DNA from: Methylomonas rivi
Lineage (GTDB): Bacteria > Pseudomonadota > Gammaproteobacteria > Methylococcales > Methylomonadaceae
Direction: 5' to 3'
NCBI RefSeq assembly: GCF_024505165.1
Contig: NZ_JANIBK010000006.1
Span: 1 to 64,000, forward strand
Length of the DNA: 64,000 bases
Each line of letters opens with the position of its first letter. Within the stretch, counting starts at the first letter, position 1. Made by a program: the position numbers and the translations under genes. This document shows positions 27,035 through 34,786 of this stretch, in pieces. The notes beneath the pieces were generated by a model. The model saw nothing but the letters and a program-made list of their open reading frames with translations. It made no database searches and was not told the DNA's origin.

Positions 27035-28409
27035 GCTTATACAGAGCGCAAGAGCTAAAAGACAGGCTGAGGTAATCAGCAATCTCCAGCAACGGTTTGC
27101 GGTTTTTCCCTATCCCGTCTATTTGTTCGGCTCCTTCGCCTCGGGCCAGTTTCATGGTTATTCCGATATAGACATCATGATTCTGGCCCCCAAAGAACGG
27201 ACAAAAGAAGTCTATGCCCAGGCCTGCGACAAATTGAGCGACTGGAAAACCCCCTATGACATACTCGTTTGTCAATCGGTGGCAGAGCTCGACGACACCA
27301 TCAAATCATCCCTATATCCCCTGCATCGCCCTCGGCAAACAGCCAGCGATGGCCTGCACCAGCAAGGCATGACGTTGATAGAAATTTTAATCGCCATGCT
27401 ACTGGGCATTTTTTTGCTGGCGGGCGTTTTACAAATTTTCTTAAATACCAAACAAACCTACCGCATGCAGGAGGGTTTATCCAGATTGCAGGAAAACGGC
27501 CGTTTTGCCATGGAATTTATCAGCCAGGACGTGCGGATGGCCGGTTTTTTCGGCTGTTTGAGCAATAATTTCAGCATGGCCAATGTCGAAAACGAACTCG
27601 ATGACCAAACCGATTTTGCCTGGGATATATCCAATCCTCTGATGGGTTACAACGATGTCACCAATGCTTTCACCGTGATTTCCAATGTCGTGGTCGGCAC
27701 GGATGTCATCGCCATGCGCGGCTTATTCGGCGACAACATACCGTTGATAGCGCCCTATTCGGACTCCGCCCAAATGTTTGTAGACCCCGCGTTCAATGCC
27801 GATTGCCCGGCCGCCAGCGCGAGCACCTGCCACGAAGGCGAAATTTTGATGGTAACCGACTGCACGCAAGGCACTATTTTTCAGGCCACCAACACGACGG
27901 ATATAGGCGGCGGCAGCGGCGTGAATGTGGTGCATTCCGTAAATAATACTTTTACGCCCGGCAATACCGCACCCGCAACATTTACCAAAAGTTACGGTCC
28001 CGGCGCTCAAATTGCCAGACTGAAAACCTACGCTTATTACATCAGGCTCAATCCCGGCAACCAACCGGCCTTATACCGTTCGGAATTAACCACTTCCGGC
28101 AATGCCACCAATGCCATGTCGGCGCAGGAATTGATTGAAGGCATAGAAGACATGCAAATTACTTACGGCGTGGATACCGATGCGGACGGCACGCCGAATT
28201 CCTATCTGACCGCAAACAGTATAATCGCTGCTAACTGGCCCCTGGTAGTCAGCGTCCGCATCAGTCTGCTAACCAGAACGATTGCCGACAATTTATCCGC
28301 CAACGCGGTACCTTATGACTACAACGGCGCCGATGATATAACGCCTGCGGACCGCCGCTTGCGCCGGGCCTTCACCACTACGATCGCCTTGCGAAACCGT
28401 CTGCGTTAA
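27021..28409 (+). CDS. pilW: fusion of minimal nucleotidyltransferase (MNT) and minor pilin PilW
   Basis: One uninterrupted 462-codon frame encodes two unrelated domains. Residues 1-98 are an MNT-type nucleotidyltransferase: VYLFGSFASGQ and YSDIDIMIL give an exact GSx10DxD pattern (Gly37-Ser38, Asp49, Asp51), with a third acidic Asp80 in YDILVC. From residue 112 a complete PilW follows: QQG/MTLIEILIAMLLGIFLL with the cleavage site after Gly116 and Glu at mature position 5, then QENGRFAMEFISQDVRMAGF, typical of PilW. Between them no ATG or TTG exists in frame. Possible internal starts are GTG at 27279 and CTG at 27321, neither with a clear ribosome-binding site. If translated whole, PilD cleavage would free the MNT. 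Confidence 0.85.
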   Translation: MQLNRLIQSARAKRQAEVISNLQQRFAVFPYPVYLFGSFASGQFHGYSDIDIMILAPKERTKEVYAQACDKLSDWKTPYDILVCQSVAELDDTIKSSLYPLHRPRQTASDGLHQQGMTLIEILIAMLLGIFLLAGVLQIFLNTKQTYRMQEGLSRLQENGRFAMEFISQDVRMAGFFGCLSNNFSMANVENELDDQTDFAWDISNPLMGYNDVTNAFTVISNVVVGTDVIAMRGLFGDNIPLIAPYSDSAQMFVDPAFNADCPAASASTCHEGEILMVTDCTQGTIFQATNTTDIGGGSGVNVVHSVNNTFTPGNTAPATFTKSYGPGAQIARLKTYAYYIRLNPGNQPALYRSELTTSGNATNAMSAQELIEGIEDMQITYGVDTDADGTPNSYLTANSIIAANWPLVVSVRISLLTRTIADNLSANAVPYDYNGADDITPADRRLRRAFTTTIALRNRLR

Positions 28410-28423
28410 AGGAGGAGACCGAC

Positions 28424-28954
28424 ATGCCAAACATCTCAAATAATCAAGCCGGAGCGGTACTGGTCGTGAGCTTGATCATGTTGCTGCTGCTGACCATCAT
28501 CGGCGTGTCCGGCGTACAGAGCACCTCATTGGAAGAAAAAATGGCCGGCAACAACCGGGATAGGAATTTGGCCTTTCAATCCGCAGAAGCGGCGCTGCGA
28601 GCCGGCGAGGCCAGAATCGAAACCTTGTGGAACGGCGGCACCGGCTCGATTCAGGCTTTTTGCACCGGCACGGCCGGCCAATTTTCCACCGTTGCGGGTT
28701 GCAATAACGCCCCACCCGACCCGGAAACCGCCACCACCTGGACAGACGACAACAAATCCGTTACGCATAATACGGGTAGCAGCGAAGTCGGCACGCAACC
28801 GCGCTATTTCATTACCTATGTGACCGCTTATAACCCCGGCCCACCGGTCACGCCGATCAGTTTCATCGTGACGGCCAGAGGCACCGGCGGTCAGGATGCC
28901 ACGGAAGTTATTTTGCAAAGCCATTTTGGCGGCGACTCTACGTTTCTACCTTAA
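28424..28954 (+). CDS. pilX: type IV pilus assembly protein PilX
   Basis: The 176-residue protein has the PilX N-terminal segment: a leader with Gln-Ala-Gly before AVLVVSLIMLLLLTIIGV, then GVQSTSLEEKMAGNNRDRNL and AFQSAEAALRAGE. These are highly typical of PilX. A strong AAAGGAGGAG ribosome-binding site precedes the ATG at 28424. PilX works with the other minor pilins and PilY1 to prime pilus assembly. The C-domain is short. Confidence 0.92.
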   Translation: MPNISNNQAGAVLVVSLIMLLLLTIIGVSGVQSTSLEEKMAGNNRDRNLAFQSAEAALRAGEARIETLWNGGTGSIQAFCTGTAGQFSTVAGCNNAPPDPETATTWTDDNKSVTHNTGSSEVGTQPRYFITYVTAYNPGPPVTPISFIVTARGTGGQDATEVILQSHFGGDSTFLP

Positions 28955-29004
28955 AGTATGCATCGCTCATTTACCCGCTCAGGCCGATTGGCCCGGAGTT
29001 AAAC

Positions 29005-32000
29005 ATGAATACCAAGCTATCCAAATTCATTTTCTGGTCTATCGGCTTTTTAATGCCCGCTCTGGTAGCAATACCGGCGCAAGCGGCACCGGGTATACTG
29101 GCCAATTCTCCATTGTTCACCATGAGCAACGTACCCCCCAATGTCTTCTTCGAACTGGACGATTCGGGTTCGATGGATTGGGAGATCCTGACTAAAAACT
29201 ATTGGCACGCCTGCGCATACGATAGGGATAGCCCGGGTAACACTGGCAGTACCGATTGCGGCGGCGTATTAAACGACGGCTTGATAAGAATTTATTCCGG
29301 TACCGCCTTTCGCAGCTATGCCTACATATTCGACAATGACGACAATCTCTACAACAACGGTTGTAATGCGGATGACTATCCGAAATTGGAAAATTGCGTT
29401 TCCGATGTGCGTAATTATGAGTGGCGGGTTCGTTCATCCGACCTAAATGTGCTGTATTACAACCCAAACATCACTTATTTACCATGGCAGAACGGCGACG
29501 GCACCGCCATGCCGGACGCCAGCTTCACGTCGGTCAGAAGCAACCCCAAAAGCGGCGAATCCGGCTACGACGACACCAAAAACCTGACCGGTTTTATATT
29601 TGAAGTCTGGTCTGACACTCACGGCTACAACGGTACCCGCCCCAATCGCGGCACCAACATCGATAGAACCGTCGGCGCCAATGGCCTAATGGATTATTGG
29701 GACGAACATACCCGCTATACCGTCAATGCCACCTCAATCACCAGGGATGTCATCACGTATTCCCCAACCGCCAACGGCACCAATAAAGGCCGGCTGAATG
29801 CGTCGGCGGCCTCCACTACCCTGACAACCGGCCTGAACGGCCGCACCCTGGCCGAGGAAAAACAAAACATTGCCAACTGGTATCAATATTCCCGCCGCCG
29901 CTCGTTCGTCGCTAAAGGCTCCATTGCCAAGGTCATATCGGAAAAACCCAGCTTTCGCTACGGTTTGAACACGATCAACAGCAGTACGTTTTTTACCGAA
30001 GTACCGGATTTAGACGCTAATTTTGCCTCTCACAACTCAACCCTTATTAGCGATTTATTTAGCTTCAACTGGCCCGAGTCGAGCACTCCGCTGCGGCGCG
30101 GACTGGAACGGGTCGGTAAATACTTCGACAACACAGACGATAGGACCGATCCTATTGTTCAAGAATGCCAGCAAAACTTTGCCCTGTTACTGACCGATGG
30201 CTATTGGAACGGCAGCAATCCCGCCACGGCCATAGGCGATGCGGACGACGACGGCCACAGCCGAACCCTGGCGGACGTTGCAAGATACTATTACACCCGC
30301 GATTTAAGCCCCTTGGCCGATAACGTACCCAACAGCGTGTTCGATACCGTCAATCATCAACACATGGTTACTTTTGGAGTTGCCTTCGGTTTAAGCGGGT
30401 TATTAACCGACGCCGATGGCGACGGCTGGCCGGGCACGGCACCGGGCTTGGCCGAAGATGATGACTGGGGAGACCCATTCGATAGCGATCCGGAAAAAAT
30501 AGACGATCTCTGGCACGCCGCTTACAACGGCCGCGGCGCTTTCGTCTCGGCTTCGTCGCCGGAAGCTGTTAACTCGGCATTGACCACGGCGCTGGCCAGT
30601 ATTGGCGACCGCTCGGGAAGTGCCGCCTCGGTTTCTTTCAACACCACCACTTTAACCGGCTCCAGCGCGGTTTTTTTGGCCCAATTCAACAATCTGAACA
30701 ACAAATGGAGCGGCGACCTGCTGGCTTTTGCCCTCAACACCACAAACGGGGATGTGGCCACAACCCAAAGTTGGTCTGTCAATGGCAATCCCGCGGGGGC
30801 CGCGGATATTTTGGACAACCGCGCCAATCCGGTAACGACACGTACCATCCTGACCCACGACGGCGGCGATGGCATTCCTTTTCAATGGGCTAATCTGACA
30901 ACCGCGCAGAGGAACGATCTATTAACCGATCCCAACGGCACCCTTGGCACCGATGATGCCAAAGGGCAGGCGCGCCTAAATTATCTGCGTGGCGATAGAA
31001 GCAACGAACAAAGCCTAAACGGTACTTATAGCTTTAGGGACCGTAGCAAATTGCTCGGCGATATTGTCAATTCCGATCCTGTTTTCGTGGGCTCGCCGCG
31101 TTCCGCATGGCCGGATAGTGCGCCATTTCCAATCACAACCGGAAACAAATATAGCGATTTTGCCGCCAACAATATAAACCGCGCCGAAATGGTCTATCTA
31201 GGCGCCAACGATGGCATGCTGCACGGGTTTTCGGCCGCCGACGGCAGCGAAACCCTTGCATACATACCGGGTAATTTATTCAGTTCGGGCGACCCTCTCA
31301 ACGGATTGCATTATTTAACCGACCCTGCCTACACGCATCGTTTCTACGTTGACTTGGCTTCGGCCGTTGAAGATGTGTATATCAATACCGGTACGGGCAC
31401 GTATTGGCATACCGTTTTAGTCGGCGGAGAACGCGCCGGCGGCAAAGGCGTATTCGCGCTGGATATCACTAACCCAGCAACGTTTTCCGAAGCCAATGCC
31501 AGCCAAATTGCGTTATGGGAATTCACCAACAACAATGATGCCGACTTGGGCTTTTCCTTCAGCAAACCCAGTATCGGCCTGATGCCGAACGGCCGCTGGG
31601 CCGCCATTATAGGCAACGGTTATAACAATACCGGGGACGGACAAGCCAAGTTATTTATTTTGTTTCTAGACGGCGGCTTGGATGGCGTCTGGACTCCAGG
31701 TACGGACTATATCGAAATAAGCACAGGCATAGGCAGCATCGTCAACAACGACTGTATCGACCCGACCAGCGATTGCAATGGTTTGTCCACTCCGCTTGCC
31801 GCCGACATAACCGGCGATCACGTTATCGACAGGATTTATGCGGGCGATTTAAAAGGCAATATGTGGGCGTTCGATGTATCTAACTCATCTGCCGCTAATT
31901 GGACCGTGGCTTATTCCGGGCAACCATTGTTCATCGCCGGCAAGCCAATTACTAGTAAACCGGCATTGGTAACCCATCCCTCGCAACCAAATGGCATAGC

Positions 32001-32679
32001 ACCTAACGTACTGGTATTTTTCGGCACTGGACAATATTTGGTCGACACCGACGTGACTAACACCGACGTTCAAGCCTTTTATGGCGTTTGGGATCATGGC
32101 ACGGCCGCTATCACCTCGGCGCAGTTGGTCGAACAAACGTTTCTATCCAATACGTTCACCAATAACGGCGTCAACGTTTCCAACCGGTTTACCGTATTGA
32201 CCAACAACACGGTCGACTATGCTACTAAACACGGTTGGTTTATCAGATTGACGCAAAATACCGGCGAACGAGTGATTGTCGATCCCGATGTCTTCGGAGA
32301 TTTTCTGTTCTTCAATACCTGGATCCCGGAAAACACGGTTTGCAGCGCGGGCGGCTCCGGGGTGTTAATGTCTATCGATCTTGTAACCGGAGGCAGACCT
32401 GAAATTGCCCCATTCGACCTGAATGGCGATAATACAATCGACAGTACCGACCTGTTGCTCTCGGGGAGTTCAACTTACGCCGCAACCGGTCAAATATTTA
32501 CGCGCGGCTTGCCCGCCTCTTCAAGTTTCTTAACGGATTACCAATACACCCCGGGAACAAGCGGCGGTTCAACTATAGAGAAGCGTAGGGTCAGGCCACC
32601 TGCCCCACCACCAACTCCAACGCCTCCTACACCTTTATCGAACATGAAAAGAAACTCATGGCAAGAAATACGCCATTAA
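29005..32679 (+). CDS. pilY1: type IV pilus tip adhesin/assembly protein PilY1
   Basis: The 1224-residue secreted protein has a signal peptide (cleavage near ALVAIPAQA/A). A vWA-like region follows with MIDAS motif LDDSGSMDW (Asp52, Ser54, Ser56) and further LLTDGYWNG. The C-terminal PilY1 beta-propeller begins near residue 690 (VYLGANDGMLHGFSAADG) and includes GRWAAIIGNGYNNTGDGQAK. A calcium-binding-type loop DITGDHVIDRIYAGDLKGN lies in the propeller, as in PilY1 proteins that control pilus retraction. A second Asp-rich loop, DLNGDNTIDSTDLL, lies near the C-terminus. The last 30 residues are Pro/Thr-rich. It follows pilX in the operon. Confidence 0.93.
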   Translation: MNTKLSKFIFWSIGFLMPALVAIPAQAAPGILANSPLFTMSNVPPNVFFELDDSGSMDWEILTKNYWHACAYDRDSPGNTGSTDCGGVLNDGLIRIYSGTAFRSYAYIFDNDDNLYNNGCNADDYPKLENCVSDVRNYEWRVRSSDLNVLYYNPNITYLPWQNGDGTAMPDASFTSVRSNPKSGESGYDDTKNLTGFIFEVWSDTHGYNGTRPNRGTNIDRTVGANGLMDYWDEHTRYTVNATSITRDVITYSPTANGTNKGRLNASAASTTLTTGLNGRTLAEEKQNIANWYQYSRRRSFVAKGSIAKVISEKPSFRYGLNTINSSTFFTEVPDLDANFASHNSTLISDLFSFNWPESSTPLRRGLERVGKYFDNTDDRTDPIVQECQQNFALLLTDGYWNGSNPATAIGDADDDGHSRTLADVARYYYTRDLSPLADNVPNSVFDTVNHQHMVTFGVAFGLSGLLTDADGDGWPGTAPGLAEDDDWGDPFDSDPEKIDDLWHAAYNGRGAFVSASSPEAVNSALTTALASIGDRSGSAASVSFNTTTLTGSSAVFLAQFNNLNNKWSGDLLAFALNTTNGDVATTQSWSVNGNPAGAADILDNRANPVTTRTILTHDGGDGIPFQWANLTTAQRNDLLTDPNGTLGTDDAKGQARLNYLRGDRSNEQSLNGTYSFRDRSKLLGDIVNSDPVFVGSPRSAWPDSAPFPITTGNKYSDFAANNINRAEMVYLGANDGMLHGFSAADGSETLAYIPGNLFSSGDPLNGLHYLTDPAYTHRFYVDLASAVEDVYINTGTGTYWHTVLVGGERAGGKGVFALDITNPATFSEANASQIALWEFTNNNDADLGFSFSKPSIGLMPNGRWAAIIGNGYNNTGDGQAKLFILFLDGGLDGVWTPGTDYIEISTGIGSIVNNDCIDPTSDCNGLSTPLAADITGDHVIDRIYAGDLKGNMWAFDVSNSSAANWTVAYSGQPLFIAGKPITSKPALVTHPSQPNGIAPNVLVFFGTGQYLVDTDVTNTDVQAFYGVWDHGTAAITSAQLVEQTFLSNTFTNNGVNVSNRFTVLTNNTVDYATKHGWFIRLTQNTGERVIVDPDVFGDFLFFNTWIPENTVCSAGGSGVLMSIDLVTGGRPEIAPFDLNGDNTIDSTDLLLSGSSTYAATGQIFTRGLPASSSFLTDYQYTPGTSGGSTIEKRRVRPPAPPPTPTPPTPLSNMKRNSWQEIRH

Positions 32680-32690
32680 GGGGCGCACTC

Positions 32691-32951
32691 ATGAAAAATA
32701 TATTACTATCGCTAATGATTTTGGCCCTGGTGTCTTCACCCCTATCGGTAACCGCGACCGATAGGGATTCCAACACCGCGCAGCAGGACAATCGCAAGTC
32801 GAGTGCTTCTTACCCTTTGCAACCAAGCGATCGCGAAATTGGGCATGACAATCACGACACTGATAAGGGTCCTAAGGATGAATACCCAGCACCGGACGGT
32901 AACATCCCCGAGACACAACCTATAGACAAATCGAGCCTTCCGCCAAGTTAA
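32691..32951 (+). CDS. small secreted hydrophilic protein, unknown
   Basis: The 86-residue protein starts at ATG 32691, which has AAGGGG upstream; an earlier ATG at 32658 would overlap pilY1. A clear signal peptide (NILLSLMILALVSSPLSVTA) is followed by a very hydrophilic, Asp/Ser/Pro-rich mature part with no cysteine. It resembles no family I know. Small proteins between pilY1 and pilE in this position are common and variable; a role in pilus biogenesis is only suggested by place. Confidence 0.6.
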   Translation: MKNILLSLMILALVSSPLSVTATDRDSNTAQQDNRKSSASYPLQPSDREIGHDNHDTDKGPKDEYPAPDGNIPETQPIDKSSLPPS

Positions 32952-32969
32952 TTTTTTTTCATCGACATT

Positions 32970-33413
32970 ATGCAAAAACAAAAAGCTTTTACTCTTATCG
33001 AGTTAATGGTTGCCGTGGCAATTATCGGCATCCTGGCTGGTATCGCACTCCCCAGTTATCAAGACAGCGTACGCAAATCGCGCCGAGCGGACGCGAAAGC
33101 AGCATTGCTGGGATTAGCTAACGCCATGGAACGACGTTTTACCGAGCGAAACAGTTATTGCGATGCGGCGGATGCGTCCGGAACCGACACCGGTTGCGGT
33201 ACAAACCTTGAAGATACCGGCGCGCCTGCAATTTACACCGTTGCGGCGGAAACCCAAACCTATTACACAATAACGATCAGCGCCGCCACCGCCAGCAGTT
33301 ATACATTAAGCGCGGCGCCTACCGGTCCGCAAAGCGGCGATGATTGCGGCACATTTACCCTTACGCAGACGGGAGCAAGAGCGGTAGATGGAACAGCTAC
33401 CAATTGCTGGTAA
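32970..33413 (+). CDS. pilE: type IV pilin PilE-like, with Ala at the -1 cleavage position
   Basis: The 147-residue pilin-like protein has the segment FTLIELMVAVAIIGILAGIA, then LPSYQDSVRKSRRADAKAAL, typical of PilE minor pilins. Two cysteine pairs in the C-domain could form disulphides. The leader is MQKQKA, so the residue before the cleavage site is Ala (codon GCT) rather than the near-invariant Gly. Prepilin peptidases tolerate Ala there to some extent. It ends the operon. Confidence 0.9.
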   Translation: MQKQKAFTLIELMVAVAIIGILAGIALPSYQDSVRKSRRADAKAALLGLANAMERRFTERNSYCDAADASGTDTGCGTNLEDTGAPAIYTVAAETQTYYTITISAATASSYTLSAAPTGPQSGDDCGTFTLTQTGARAVDGTATNCW

Positions 33414-33711
33414 CAAATCCGCCTCGTTTATGAATACCTTCTATCTTCTTTAAGTTATGTAGGTGAAATCTCTAAGAGAGGCCAAACCCATCCAGCAATA
33501 CCATCACAAAGCCAAGTATATGGTCATAAACAATTTCCAGGAATTGCTATCGCACCAAATCATACGATTACCCCCTTTGAAAAAGAAAGGCTGGAGAAGA
33601 TTTTTTACCCCCATTACACAAAAGACGGGTTAAATGCAATGAAGCCCAACATTTTGATTTTGTTGGGTTACGGCCACACTAACCTACATTTTGGCTTTTA
33701 CCTTACATACA
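33414..33711. other. intergenic region after pilE
   Basis: This AT-rich stretch separates pilE from the convergent LOG gene. The pilE frame stays open past its stop for about 100 codons, and parts look protein-like, but there is no start or recognisable family, so I do not call a gene. An imperfect 7-8 bp inverted repeat (GCCCAAC...GTTGGG) lies at about 33642-33668 without a T-run. It resembles fragments of dispersed intergenic repeats. Confidence 0.4.
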
Positions 33712-34302
33712 TCAAATTTCATCCCTGCCGATCCAATGCTTCGCGACGGGCGGTTGATAGTTGGCATAGCGGTCCAATAATACCTCCGGGTCGGTTTCCA
33801 CCATCAACATGCGATGATGCTGGGTTCTTACAAACTGCTCGGCCAGAACATGATCCAAAAAGCCGATCAATGCATCGTAATACCCGTCTACATTCAATAG
33901 ACCGCAGGGTTTTTGATGAAAACCCAATTGCGCCCACGTCCAAATCTCGAACAACTCCTCCAGCGTGCCGATTCCGCCCGGCAGCGCGATAAAGCCGTCG
34001 GACAATTCGGCCATCCGCATTTTGCGTTCATGCATGGAGGCAGTAACATGCAGCTCCGTCAACCGCGGATGCGCAACTTCCTTATGCGACAGCGCCTTGG
34101 GGATAACGCCAACAACCTCGCCGCCAAGCCGCAACACCTGATCGGCCAACGTTCCCATGATACCTATGCCGGCCCCGCCGTAGACCAAAACAATATTTCT
34201 GCTGACCAGCGACTTGGCAAGCGCGGCCGCCGCATCGGCATAGACTTCGCGCCGGCCGGGGCTGGAGCCGCAGTACACGCATATACTTTTAATAATTGCC
34301 AT
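33712..34302 (-). CDS. LOG family nucleotide phosphoribohydrolase
   Basis: The 196-residue protein belongs to the LOG (lonely guy)/TIGR00730 family, enzymes that release free base from cytokinin riboside 5'-monophosphate or from AMP. The catalytic motif is LPGGIGTLEELFEIWTWAQL (PGGxGTxxE), with the nucleotide-binding VYGGAGIGIMGTLAD. The N-terminal ICVYCGSSPG is characteristic. Bacterial members may act mainly on purine nucleotides; the substrate here is not known. Its start is about 220 bp from the divergent small cysteine protein. Confidence 0.92.
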   Translation of the reverse strand: MAIIKSICVYCGSSPGRREVYADAAAALAKSLVSRNIVLVYGGAGIGIMGTLADQVLRLGGEVVGVIPKALSHKEVAHPRLTELHVTASMHERKMRMAELSDGFIALPGGIGTLEELFEIWTWAQLGFHQKPCGLLNVDGYYDALIGFLDHVLAEQFVRTQHHRMLMVETDPEVLLDRYANYQPPVAKHWIGRDEI

Positions 34303-34524
34303 TGTTGTGCCGCCGGTAAGTTGTTAACTGAATAATGATTACAAAATTGTACTTCAGGATGGCATCGCTACCCACCCGCCAAGCGATAAAACTGCATTCG
34401 CCGCGAAATACCGGCCAGGCGCGCGAAATGGCTAAAAATGCAAAAACCTAACTTTTGCCGAACCTTAAGCCCTCGACATACAATAGCAAGATACCATCCA
34501 CGCTTCGTAACCAAGGAAACCCGC

Positions 34525-34746
34525 ATGAAATTCAATCCCTGTATCGACCAATGCACCAAAGAAGGCAGCCACTGCGAAGGTTGCGGACGTTCGCATGCCG
34601 AGATCGCCGGCACCAAACAAATCGTGCAAGCCGCGGTAGCCTTTATTCAGGCGCAAGACTACGAGAATCCGGACGAATTCGTCGCCGCCATCGGTAAAAG
34701 CATTTTGAAAAAGCTGCAAAAAGCCAGAGAAGCCGGCCAGGCTTAA
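34525..34746 (+). CDS. small cysteine-rich protein (DUF1289-like)
   Basis: The chosen ATG at 34525 has AAGGAA upstream, giving 73 residues. The N-terminal half holds CIDQCTKEGSHCEGCGRSHA, four cysteines in a pattern close to the DUF1289 family, which is predicted to bind Zn or an Fe-S cluster. The second half is helical. No function is known. It precedes the Nramp-like gene by 40 bp on the same strand, so a link with metal handling is possible but unproven. Confidence 0.65.
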   Translation: MKFNPCIDQCTKEGSHCEGCGRSHAEIAGTKQIVQAAVAFIQAQDYENPDEFVAAIGKSILKKLQKAREAGQA

Positions 34747-34786
34747 TCGACAATTCCGCCATCATTTTCCCCAGCCGCGCCTAACC

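Noticed and set aside
27349-27372. ATG at 27349 as the true pilW start
   Set aside because: It is in a different frame and meets a stop after seven codons, so it cannot begin PilW.
32658-32690. Earlier ATG for the small secreted protein
   Set aside because: It would place a hydrophilic stretch before the signal peptide and overlap pilY1; the ATG at 32691 has its own AAGGGG site.
33640-33670. Terminator between pilE and the LOG gene
   Set aside because: The inverted repeat is short and imperfect and has no T-run on either strand.
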